Part shown: positions 35,920-43,569 of the stretch, piece after piece
Position numbering within the stretch: the first letter of the stretch is position 1
How the letters are laid out: every line of letters starts with the position of its first letter
Assembly: GCA_036266995.1 (NCBI GenBank)
Contig: DATAWX010000017.1
Location: forward strand, 124,001 to 188,000
Source: GCA-003244245 sp036266995
Lineage (GTDB): Bacteria; Actinomycetota; Actinomycetes; Mycobacteriales; Pseudonocardiaceae
Direction of reading: 5' to 3'
DNA: 64,000 bases
The notes under the pieces: model-generated
Database searches by the model: none
What the model saw: only the letters and a program-made list of their open reading frames with translations
What the model was told of the DNA's origin: nothing
Translations under genes and position numbers: made by a program

Positions 35920-36101
35920 GGCTGCGACCTCTCCAATGTCGATGGGGCGCGCACCCGGGGGCGGGGAGTTGGGGGAGCCACCCCGGGTGCGCGGCTGGGT
36001 ACCAGTCCTGCGCTGACACCACAACCGAAGATAACATTGTGAATTGACGATGGCGAGAAGCAGTCCGTTGGTGTTTCACACCCACAATCCCCGCTACGCT
36101 G

Positions 36102-36938
36102 ATGACCATGGCCGGACCCACCATCAGACGTCGCCAGCTCGGCATCGAACTCAGGCGACTGCGGGAGGCTGCACACATCTCTCCGCAGAAGGCAGCCGAG
36201 ACCGTCAAGTGCTCCCGAGGTCGGATCAGCTACATCGAGCTGGGACGAAACGCCCTCGGCTACGCCGAGCTCGTGATGTTGGTCAAGCTCTACCAGGCAG
36301 ACGACAAACTCGAAGAATTGGAAGAGATGCGCGAAGAGGCCAGCAAGCGTGGCTGGTGGTCGACCTACGGACTCTCGGAGCGCGTGGCTGGCTACGTCGG
36401 CCTGGAGGATGACGCGACGTCTGTCCGCACGGCCGAAGTGGGCAGCATCCCTGGGCTGCTCCAGACCGAGTCCTACATTCGCAGGCTGTGCAAGATCGAC
36501 GTCCGGTTATCAGGCAAGGAGATCGACAAGCACGTTGCCGTGAGATTGCAGCGTCAAGCGCGGCTCGTCGGACCGAACCCGCTCCTGCTCACGGCCGTGG
36601 TCGACGAAGCCGCCCTGGTGCGTTGCTCGCGAGATCGGACAGTTGATGATCAGTTGGCGCACCTGATCGAGGTCGCGCAGTGGCCGAACGTCGAGCTTCG
36701 GGTCTTGCCATTCAACCTCGGGCTGCACGTCGGTCAGGCCGGGTCGTTCAGCGTGCTGAGCTTCCCTGACGGACTACTGCCCGACGCCGGGTACCAGGAG
36801 TACGTGGTTGGCGGACATGTCATCGACAACGGGGTAGTGGTGGCGGAACTAGCTACGCTGTTTGACGAGCTGCGCCGCCAGGCGCTCGGCCCCACCGAGA
36901 GCCTGGACATGATCGCGCAACTCGTCAAACACCCGTGA
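36102..36938 (+). CDS. XRE-family regulator with DUF5753 (Scr1-type)
   Basis: 278 residues. N-terminal helix-turn-helix (about 10-70; LRRLREAAHISPQKAAETVK, then SRGRISYIELGRNALG) and a C-terminal DUF5753 domain (SIPGLLQTESYIRRL ... FPDGLLPDAGYQEYV). These pair with DUF397 proteins in very many actinomycetes, as toxin-antitoxin-like or development-linked modules. A second ATG two codons later is possible. Confidence 0.9.
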   Translation: MTMAGPTIRRRQLGIELRRLREAAHISPQKAAETVKCSRGRISYIELGRNALGYAELVMLVKLYQADDKLEELEEMREEASKRGWWSTYGLSERVAGYVGLEDDATSVRTAEVGSIPGLLQTESYIRRLCKIDVRLSGKEIDKHVAVRLQRQARLVGPNPLLLTAVVDEAALVRCSRDRTVDDQLAHLIEVAQWPNVELRVLPFNLGLHVGQAGSFSVLSFPDGLLPDAGYQEYVVGGHVIDNGVVVAELATLFDELRRQALGPTESLDMIAQLVKHP

Positions 36939-36959
36939 TTGGTTGGCTAGGAGCGACAC

Positions 36960-37157
36960 ATGAAGCGTGACCCAACTCCCGCACGATTCGTCAAGAGTAC
37001 CTACAGCCAGGCCGCCACAAACTGCGTCGAGGTGGCCAGCCTTGGCGACGGCCGCGCCGTCCGAGACTCCAAGAACCCGACCGGCGCGGTGCTGAGGTTC
37101 ACCGCAGCGCAGTGGTCGGCGTTCACAGCCGGGATTGGAGCCGGCGAGTTCCATTGA
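36960..37157 (+). CDS. DUF397 domain protein
   Basis: 65 residues, full length for the family: FVKSTYSQAATNCVEVASL, AVRDSKNPTGAVLRF and TAAQWSAFTAGI. It lies 21 bases after the XRE/DUF5753 gene, with GGAG-like GGAGCGAC upstream. DUF397 proteins work with the preceding regulator. A hairpin follows at 37173. Confidence 0.9.
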   Translation: MKRDPTPARFVKSTYSQAATNCVEVASLGDGRAVRDSKNPTGAVLRFTAAQWSAFTAGIGAGEFH

Positions 37158-37172
37158 TCAGTGGGACTAGAA

Positions 37173-37199
37173 GGCCCCCCGTCGATCAAGGCGGGGGCC
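37173..37199 (+). terminator. Hairpin after the DUF397 gene
   Basis: GGCCCCC and GGGGGCC arms around a loop containing GTCGATCAAGGC. The same loop recurs in the hairpin at 37816-37852, so the two terminators are related. Confidence 0.6.
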
Positions 37200-37349
37200 A
37201 TCTGCATTCACTGCGTCACGATTCGATCTCGGGCGGTAACGACCCTGCCAGCGGCCGCCGATACATGGAACGAAAGCGGCCCCGGACGGTGCTGGAACAC
37301 CGGTGCCGGGGCCTTGATCCAGCAACCTGAACTAGACAGGAGTGGACCC

Positions 37350-37802
37350 ATGACACAGCAGACCGTTTCCCAGCCTGCATCGCAACCTCAGGCTTCTTGG
37401 GCCAGGCGGCACCCGATCCTGACTGGCCTGGGCGCCGTGGTCGGCTTCCTGGTGGTCGTCGGTGCTTTCGCCAACTCGGGCACCAACAGCTCGCCCAGCG
37501 CCCCGTTCGCCGCGCTGCCCACGAACAACGCCGAGCACGACGTAGCGATCACCAAGTGCGGCGGTGACGACCAGTTTGGGATGAACAGCGTGACGGTGCG
37601 GATCACCAACAGCACCGATCGGACCCAGTCGTATTTGGTCACTGCGAGCATGAACGATGCCGCTGGCAACCGCCTCGGCGAGGCCAACGGCGCCAGCAAC
37701 TCGGTCGCCGCCGGCCAGTCCGCCAACGCCCAGTTGATCGGCACCGGCGCCCAGGGTGTCACGCAGTGCACCGTCGCCAATGTCAGCCGCATCCCGAACT
37801 GA
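37350..37802 (+). CDS. Membrane-anchored protein with FxLYD-like extracytoplasmic domain
   Basis: 150 residues from the ATG at 37350 (AGGAG upstream). Short cytoplasmic N-terminus with Arg-Arg, one membrane helix (about 28-48; ILTGLGAVVGFLVVVGAF), a Ser/Asn-rich linker, then a beta-rich domain (MNSVTVRITNSTDRTQSYLV) with two Cys residues that could form a disulfide. Similar proteins are found in actinomycete genomes and mobile elements. Function unknown. Confidence 0.65.
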   Translation: MTQQTVSQPASQPQASWARRHPILTGLGAVVGFLVVVGAFANSGTNSSPSAPFAALPTNNAEHDVAITKCGGDDQFGMNSVTVRITNSTDRTQSYLVTASMNDAAGNRLGEANGASNSVAAGQSANAQLIGTGAQGVTQCTVANVSRIPN

Positions 37803-37815
37803 AGCCAGCGAAGAC

Positions 37816-37852
37816 CAGGAGGCCCCGTCGATCAAGGCGGGGTCCTCCTGGC
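37816..37852 (+). terminator. Hairpin after the membrane-anchored protein gene
   Basis: CCAGGAGG and its complement CCTCCTGG form the base, with CCCG/CGGG pairing above. The loop region GTCGATCAAGG is shared with the hairpin at 37173-37199. Confidence 0.65.
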
Positions 37853-37967
37853 GTCAGAGGTCGGGGGTTCGATCCAGACTGTGACGGACTCCTGGCGGAC
37901 TCGGCGGGTCTAGCCGGACTCTGGGTAGGGTTGTCCTTGCTGGTCACAGCCATGATCAGCCGTGATG

Positions 37968-38427
37968 CGACGACCCATATCCAGAGCGGCAACGTGGTGT
38001 TCACCAGCACACAGACCGACACCACGGCGATCGCTGCTGCCCTTGAGCACGCGATCGCCGAGTCGCTCAGCGTGCGGCCCACAGTGGTGGTGCTGTCCCG
38101 GGACACGTTGTCGCGGGTGGTCGCGGACAATCCGTACCCCGATGAGACAAACCCCAAGTTCCTGCACGCTGCGTTCACCAGCGCGCAGCTCGGATCGGAC
38201 GCACTTGCCGTCGTCCCACCGCCCAGCAGCAGGCCACCGACAAGGGCAGCCGCGACGAGGCAACCGTGATCGGGCACACGCTGTACCTGCACACTCCAGA
38301 CGGTCTCGGACGCAGCGAACTGGCCGCACAACTCGCTCGAAGCGGGGGTCCGCTGGCCGCCGCCGGGTCAGCCACGGTCCGCAACTGGGCCACCGTGACG
38401 AAGCTACTGGCCATGCTCAGCCCTTGA
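37968..38427 (+). pseudogene. DUF1697 protein, 3' fragment
   Basis: Resumes the gene broken at 29998: HIQSGNVVFTSTQTDTTAIA ... NPYPDETNPKFLHAAF is DUF1697 sequence. Near 38215 a further frameshift occurs; the next frame carries QQQATDKGSRDEATVIGHTL and the family C-terminus (NWATVTKLLAMLSP), ending in TGA at 38425. Two frameshifts plus the insertion make the gene dead. Confidence 0.88.
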
Positions 38428-38452
38428 CATCAACTATGCCTGAGGTTTGAGC

Positions 38453-39151
38453 ATGGTTCACATGACGACTGCACTGTCCTATTCGCAGCTGCCCGCGCTG
38501 ATGACACGGATGACCGGCGATGAGAAACACGGGCCGAGTGCAACGTCAACGCTCGACGTGTTGTGGGTGCTCTACCACGACATCTTGCGGGTGGACTCCG
38601 CAGATCCCGATGACCCGGATCGCGACAGGTTCTTGTTGTCCAAGGGCCACGGTCCGATGGCTTATTACGCGGTTCTCGCTGCACACGGGTTCCTCACCGC
38701 TGAGGACCTGGACGGGTTCGGGGCGTTCGACTCCCCGCTCGGATTCCATCCCGACGGCACGCTGGTGCCCGGAGTGGAGATCAGCTCCGGTTCGCTGGGT
38801 CACGGTCTGGGCCTCGGGGTGGGCACCGCGGTCGGGCTTCGGCTGACCGGGCGCCCCCGTGCGCGCGTGGTGGTTCTGGTGGGCGATGCCGAGCTTGACG
38901 AGGGCAGCAACGCTGAGGCGATCCAGCTCGCCGGCCGGTTCGGGCTCGAGCGGCTCACCACGGTGGTGATCGACAACGATTCCGCCGGGCTGGGCTGGCC
39001 CGGCGGAATCGCGGCCCGGTTCGCTGTCGAAGGTTGGGCCACCATCGACGTGGACGGCCGTGACCACAATGCCCTGCGCCGGGCGTTCACCGTCGAACAC
39101 CCCGAACGGCCGTTGGCCGTCGTCGCCCACGTCGAACCCAAAACCGTCTGA
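38453..39151 (+). CDS. Transketolase, N-terminal (TPP-binding) subunit
   Basis: 232 residues, a stand-alone TPP-binding half: SKGHGPMAYYAVL, GSLGHGLGLGVGTAVG and the diphosphate/metal motif GDAELDEGSN with the distal Asn. It needs the partner encoded next. The ATG at 38453 has GAGG upstream; an ATG three codons later is possible. Two-subunit transketolases occur in archaea and in actinomycete biosynthetic clusters, so the role may be specialised rather than central pentose metabolism. Confidence 0.88.
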   Translation: MVHMTTALSYSQLPALMTRMTGDEKHGPSATSTLDVLWVLYHDILRVDSADPDDPDRDRFLLSKGHGPMAYYAVLAAHGFLTAEDLDGFGAFDSPLGFHPDGTLVPGVEISSGSLGHGLGLGVGTAVGLRLTGRPRARVVVLVGDAELDEGSNAEAIQLAGRFGLERLTTVVIDNDSAGLGWPGGIAARFAVEGWATIDVDGRDHNALRRAFTVEHPERPLAVVAHVEPKTV

Positions 39152-39180
39152 TGAGTCCCCTCGCCACTCAGGGAGAGCGC

Positions 39181-40113
39181 ATGACTACCACCATCACTGC
39201 CGCCCCGACCGCCAGCGCGGTCGAGGATCAGCGTGAGTGCTTCTACCGGCTGGTGCCCGAGTTGCTGGCCGAGGGCCCCCGCCTGGCGTTGGTACTGGCC
39301 GAGATCGGGGCCGGCTACCTCGACCCGGCGGCGACCGCGCCGGTGGCTGACCGTGTGATCAACGTGGGAATCCGCGAACAGCTGATGCTGGGTGTCGCCG
39401 GCGGGCTGGCGTTGACCGGAATGCGGCCGATCGTGCACAGCTTCCCGCCGTTCCTGATCGAGCGACCCTTCGAGCAGGTCAAGCTCGACCTGGGTCATCA
39501 AGGCCTCGGCGCGGTGCTGGTCAGCGCCGGTGGATCCTACGGGTGGCCGAGCGGGGGCCAGACCCATTTCGGGCACCGCGACGTCGCCCTGCTCGACACC
39601 TTGGATGGGTGGACCGTGCACGTGCCAGGCCATCCGATCGAGGTCGACACTCTGCTGCGCGACGCAGTGGCCGGCCAGGGGCGGGTGTATCTGCGCCTGG
39701 ACAGCAGCGGGAACGCCCACCCGCACGACGTGCACGCCGGGCGGATGAGCATGTTGCGCCACGGCAGCACCGGCACCGTCGTCGCGGTAGGGCCGATGGC
39801 CGATCGCGTGCTCGCCGCCACCGCGCACCGCGATATCACCGTGCTCTACGCCGCCACCGTCCGCCCCTTCGACGCCGACGGGCTGCGCGCCACCCTCACC
39901 GAGCCCGACGTCGTCATCGTCGAGCCGTACCTGGCCGGCACCTCCTCCGGGCAGGTAAGCGAGGCGCTACGCGGGGTGCGCCACCGCCTGCTCCCCCTCG
40001 GAGTGGGCCAAGCCGAGCTGCGTCGCTACGGCACCACATCCGACCACGACGCGGCCCACGGCCTCGATGTTTCCGGCCTCCGGCGCTCGATCGACGACTT
40101 CCTCACTAGTTGA
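39181..40113 (+). CDS. Transketolase, C-terminal (pyrimidine-binding) subunit
   Basis: 310 residues. Pyrimidine domain with the catalytic Glu region VINVGIREQLMLGVAGG, then the C-terminal domain (TGTVVAVGPMADRVL). It forms an active site with the preceding subunit. The ATG at 39181 has GGGAG upstream; an earlier ATG at 39151, coupled as TGATG to the previous stop, is the alternative. Confidence 0.88.
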   Translation: MTTTITAAPTASAVEDQRECFYRLVPELLAEGPRLALVLAEIGAGYLDPAATAPVADRVINVGIREQLMLGVAGGLALTGMRPIVHSFPPFLIERPFEQVKLDLGHQGLGAVLVSAGGSYGWPSGGQTHFGHRDVALLDTLDGWTVHVPGHPIEVDTLLRDAVAGQGRVYLRLDSSGNAHPHDVHAGRMSMLRHGSTGTVVAVGPMADRVLAATAHRDITVLYAATVRPFDADGLRATLTEPDVVIVEPYLAGTSSGQVSEALRGVRHRLLPLGVGQAELRRYGTTSDHDAAHGLDVSGLRRSIDDFLTS

Positions 40114-40276
40114 TCCACGAGGCGTTTTCATCTGGCCGGCGGCGCTTGGGCGGTCAATCCAGGTGGAGCCAGACTCCGATGGCGGGATCGTAGAAATCAG
40201 CAGCTCATCGACCACGAGGGCTCCACAGTAAGGTGGTGGCCCGGCGCGGCCTCGTTATGGACGGCTCGCAGGTCGA

Positions 40277-40525
40277 CTACTTCACTTTCCGCGTGACAGT
40301 GTGATCAGAGATCCGACGGTCCTGGACACCGGCGTGGTGCAGGCAGCGCAGTGCCCCGCAACGCACCTCAGAAGGGCGGCGGCTGACGGGGGTCTGGCCG
40401 CGCGGCGGGGGTTGGGTGTGGTAGGTCCGGCCCAGTGGGCTGGTCCAGACGAGACCATCCAAGTGACACACACTTACCGAGGAGAACTTGGCGGTGATCA
40501 CCCGTGTCCGGCTACCGGTGACCAA
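40277..40525 (-). pseudogene. DUF222/HNH (13E12-type) protein, C-terminal remnant
   Basis: The stretch LVWTSPLGRTYHTQPPP is the typical C-terminal end of DUF222-HNH endonuclease-like proteins, but the HNH motif itself is not present upstream in the same frame. It probably belongs to the same gene as the N-terminal part at 41656-42090, with other DNA in between. Confidence 0.45.
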
Positions 40526-40589
40526 AGCTCCTCTGCGATGGCATCCGCAAGCGCCTGGCGCGCAGCGACTTCCGTGGGGCGGCAGGAAA

Positions 40590-40948
40590 TCCGGTCAATT
40601 GGCCTCGCGGGCCGGGCGCAGGCGATGACGCACGCGGCACAGGGCATTCCCATGCCCACCGTCACCAGTTCGTCCGGGTCCGATTCTCTCCGCGCCCCAA
40701 CTCAGCAGACATGGTCAGCGCCGCGGCCGCAGCGCTCGACTGTGCCGACATCGCCGGGGCCGCCCCACGGGTGCTATGACGTCCCACCGCCACCACCGGG
40801 ACCGTCATCCGGGAAATCCTGGAAGCAGCCACCGCCGCCGACCGCTGCGCCGCAGAATGCGGGCAACACGGCAGCCACCACGAGCACTGCCGCGGCCACT
40901 CCCAAAGCGCCCAGCGCGTCGCCGAACTCTGCAGATCGGAACTGTAGA
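40590..40948 (+). pseudogene. DUF326 four-helix copper-binding protein remnant
   Basis: One frame reads AAAAALDCADIAGAAPRVL and then meets a TGA at 40777; the next frame continues ILEAATAADRCAAECGQHGS and HHEHCRGHSQSAQRVAELC, ending in TAG at 40948. The spaced Cys/His residues match DUF326 (Csp-like) copper-storage proteins. Several expected Cys are lost and one frameshift is present. Confidence 0.6.
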
Positions 40949-40978
40949 ACATCACCAGGGCCTGTGGGACTTGGTGCG

Positions 40979-41191
40979 TTACGAGTGCTGTGCCGGCTTC
41001 TCCGTCACCCACTGATGCGCAGTAGCCACTCTGTCCTTCAGCACCGCCAGCGCCTCACCGAGACCCTCATGATCCATATAGTTGGTCTCAGTGATCGATA
41101 TCGCGTGCGTGCCGACCTGTTGGGCCAGCCCGCTGATCTCGTTGAGCGCCGCGACGATGTGCTGGCTTTCGGTCAGATTGAGGTCACACAT
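40979..41191 (-). CDS. Small unknown helical protein
   Basis: 70 residues: LTESQHIVAALNEISGLAQQ, then ALAVLKDRVATAHQWVTEKP. Looks like a regular short helical protein with normal composition, though no clear ribosome-binding site is seen. No family recognised. Confidence 0.35.
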   Translation of the reverse strand: MCDLNLTESQHIVAALNEISGLAQQVGTHAISITETNYMDHEGLGEALAVLKDRVATAHQWVTEKPAQHS

Positions 41192-41206
41192 ATCTGTACG
41201 GTACAC

Positions 41207-41655
41207 GTACGGTTCGATGCCCTCAGCCTCAATCTCAGCGGAGCCCCCGATCCCAACCGAACTAGGCTAGATGGCCGTTGAGGTGGAGCGTTTCCAGGTC
41301 GATGACGGTGCCCTCGACAGTCTGTGAACGATCAGGTAGGGAATTATCCTGAACGTCGACAGCCTCCGGTTTCTCCGCAAGGTTCGGGGCGAGCGGGCAC
41401 TCGCAACCGGTCCTGTGCAGGGGGAAGTCCCGGGAGAAGGCCGCGAAGGTCACCGGTGCGTCTGCTCACACGGGCGGCAGATCCACTTCCGTAGGGTCGA
41501 TGCATCAAGCCTACGGCGCTGCGTTCTAGATGCGTCGCGAACGCGAGGCGAAGACTGCCGACAGCAGCTCAACCATTCCGGCACGTTCGCCTCCGAGTCG
41601 AGCATCCGTGACCAGCACTGGGCAGGGCGTCCCTACGGCACGGACCGGCCGGCCG
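41207..41655. other. Degenerate stretch between remnants
   Basis: No gene can be supported. On the minus strand, 41526-41650 reads like the end of a serine-recombinase-type protein (AGMVELLSAVF) but too weakly to call. It is probably decayed coding DNA. Confidence 0.35.
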
Positions 41656-42090
41656 TCATCTAACTGTGTCTCCGCAGCGGTAAGCGCGCTCCGCGAATAC
41701 CCACGCCTTGCTCCGGCAGAGCCGCCCAGTGTCCAGCGTGGTGAACACCGCGGGCATCCGACACACGCGCGTTTCGGCGAAGTCATGTTCGCGGTCGGCG
41801 GCGCGGCGGGTCCAGGCCGATGCGGCCCGGATCTCAACCGCCGCATCGGGCGGCGACTCCATCAGCCGACCCACAACGCCCGCACCGGCGTCCGGATCGC
41901 ACAACCCGACCTCCACCACGGTGGCCAACAATCTGGCCTGCTCATGGGACAATTGCCGGGCCCGGGCACGCAATACCTCCACCGCGTCCGCACCAGTCAC
42001 CGCATGAATGTCGATTCCGGCCAACAGCGCAGCCAACTCCGGGCCCGGCACCATCTCAGCCAGGCCCTCGGGAATCAACTGCCGCACCAT
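41656..42090 (-). pseudogene. DUF222 (13E12 family) N-terminal fragment
   Basis: From the ATG at 42090: LAALLAGIDIHAVTGADAVE, VLRARARQLSHEQARLLATV and IRAASAWTRRAADREHDFAE are the DUF222 domain. The reading stops at 41656, long before the HNH domain. Part of the same gene probably survives at 40277-40525. It follows truA on the minus strand by 13 bases. Confidence 0.7.
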
Positions 42091-42103
42091 CACAACCCGA
42101 ACG

Positions 42104-43003
42104 CTATAAGACAGGTCTGACAGTCTCGGCCGTTCGGCTGAGCATATCCGGATGCCGCAACGCGCGCGTTCGGTCGGCGCGAGCGGCGAGCTGGTCGTCG
42201 TCGGGGTAGTCCACACAGACCAGGGTCAGGCCGTGCGCGGGTGCCACCGTCACCTCGTTGGCCCGGGTGGTCTGGCTCAGCAGGCCTGCGGGCCAGTCCG
42301 GGGCGCGCCGACCCTCCCCCACAGCGAGCACGGCTCCCACCAGGCTGCGCACCATCGAGTGGCAGAACGCGTCCGCCGCGACGTGCGCGATCAGCAGGTG
42401 CGGCTCATCGCGGGTCCACTCGAACCGCTCCAGCCCGCGCACCGTGGTCGCACCGTCGCGGCGCCGGCAGAATGCGGCGAAGTCGTGCTCGCCGAGCAAC
42501 AGCCTGCTCGCTGCGCGCATCGCAACGTCGTCGAGCTCACGAGGGTGGGCCAGCGTGTCGTACCGGCGCAGTGGATCACTTCCCCACGGCGCATCGCAGA
42601 TCCGGTACTGGTAGTGCCGTCGCAATGCGGAGAAGCGAGCGTCGAAGCTGCTCGGCACCAGCCGAACCGACGGCACCCGAACGTCCGGTGGCAGCAGCCG
42701 AGCCAGCCGGTGAGCAAGCTGGTCGGGCGCCAGCGCCTCGGACGGCACATCGACGTGGGCGACCTGCCCGGTGGCGTGCACGCCGGCGTCGGTACGCCCT
42801 GCGACAGTGAGGCTCGCCTCGATCCGCGCCACGGTCGCCACGGCGTGCTCGACAACGCCCTGGACGGTTCGTCTCCCCGGCTGGCGGGCCCATCCGGAGA
42901 AGCCGGACCCGTCGTAGCTGATATCCAGCCGGTAGCGCCGGAGCCCGCCGGCCCCGGCGGGGGCGGCGGGCTCCGGCGCTGCGGTGCTCGGGGTCAGGAT
43001 CAG
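42104..43003 (-). CDS. truA: tRNA pseudouridine(38-40) synthase TruA
   Basis: 299 residues if started at the CTG at 43003. Visible are YRLDISYDGSGFSGWARQPG and the catalytic Asp in VAGRTDAGVHA. No ATG, GTG or TTG exists in frame between the upstream in-frame stop and the GTG at 42841, which would delete the conserved N-terminus. AGGAGG lies 7 bases before the CTG, which overlaps the rplQ stop as CTGA. TruA modifies positions 38-40 of many tRNAs. Order as in mycobacteria. Confidence 0.92.
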   Translation of the reverse strand: MILTPSTAAPEPAAPAGAGGLRRYRLDISYDGSGFSGWARQPGRRTVQGVVEHAVATVARIEASLTVAGRTDAGVHATGQVAHVDVPSEALAPDQLAHRLARLLPPDVRVPSVRLVPSSFDARFSALRRHYQYRICDAPWGSDPLRRYDTLAHPRELDDVAMRAASRLLLGEHDFAAFCRRRDGATTVRGLERFEWTRDEPHLLIAHVAADAFCHSMVRSLVGAVLAVGEGRRAPDWPAGLLSQTTRANEVTVAPAHGLTLVCVDYPDDDQLAARADRTRALRHPDMLSRTAETVRPVL

Positions 43004-43491
43004 TCCTCGTCCTCCTGCTCAGCAGAGCTGTCTGCGGCAGCCGGCGCCTCCGCGGCGGTCTCCGCGGCTGGCTGCTTCGCCTTCGGCCGGGGCTTGAAGG
43101 CCCTGCGCTGGACCTCCTCGACCTCGGCCGCGGTGCGCTCGGTGACCAGCGCGATGATCGCCATCGGCGCGTTGTCGCCCTTGCGTGGCAGAGTCTTGAG
43201 AATCCTGGTGTAGCCACCCGGCCGGGTCACGAACTGTGGACCGATCTCCGCGACCAGCTTGTGTACCACGTCTTTGTCCCGAATCACCCGCATGATCTCG
43301 CGACGGTTGTGCAAGTCCCCGATGCGAGCCTTGCTGATCAACCGCTCGGCGAACGGACGCAGCCGTTTCGCCTTCGCCTCGGTGGTGGTGATCCTGCCGT
43401 GGGTGAACAGCGATGTCGCCAAGTTGGCCAGCATCAGCCGTTGATGGGCCGGCGACCCGCCGAGCCGGGCGCCCTTGGTCGGCGTTGGCAT
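43000..43491 (-). CDS. rplQ: 50S ribosomal protein L17
   Basis: 163 residues. L17 core (MPTPTKGARLGGSPAHQRLM, ITTTEAKAKRLRPFAE) plus an acidic Ala/Glu-rich C-terminal tail of about 35 residues usual in actinobacteria. ATG with AGGAGCC upstream. Between rpoA and this gene lies the 46-bp palindrome. Confidence 0.97.
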   Translation of the reverse strand: MPTPTKGARLGGSPAHQRLMLANLATSLFTHGRITTTEAKAKRLRPFAERLISKARIGDLHNRREIMRVIRDKDVVHKLVAEIGPQFVTRPGGYTRILKTLPRKGDNAPMAIIALVTERTAAEVEEVQRRAFKPRPKAKQPAAETAAEAPAAADSSAEQEDED

Positions 43492-43511
43492 TTATGGCTC
43501 CTTTCAGGAGC

Positions 43512-43557
43512 CTCGTGAGTGGCAAACAGTGTTATAACACTGTTTGCCACTCACGAG
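43512..43557. repeat. 46-bp palindrome, family A (copy 2)
   Basis: A perfect inverted repeat: left arm begins CTCGTGAGTGGCAAACAGTG, right arm is its complement, with TTATAA at the centre. Same length and ends as 8385-8430. It lies between rplQ and rpoA, inside the ribosomal operon, so it is unlikely to be a full terminator. Confidence 0.95.
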
Positions 43558-43569
43558 GGCTCACGAGGG

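Larger units (their letters stand above)
29999..37975. mobile_element. Decayed prophage-like integrated element in a DUF1697 gene
   Basis: About 8 kb lie between the two halves of the DUF1697 gene. Similar 21-base stretches ending ATATCCACAGC (29978-29998) and ATATCCAGAGC (37967-37987) mark the ends, 17 of 21 identical. Phage genes inside are int (broken), terL (truncated), terS and HNH (frameshifted), all on the minus strand and at the left. The right two-thirds carry accessory genes, including XRE/DUF397. Excision is unlikely because int is damaged. Confidence 0.85.

Noticed and set aside
40301..41281. A 326-codon frame in the gene graveyard
   Set aside because: Low-complexity Ala/Pro/Ser/Thr sequence crossing the frameshifted DUF326 remnant; no homology.
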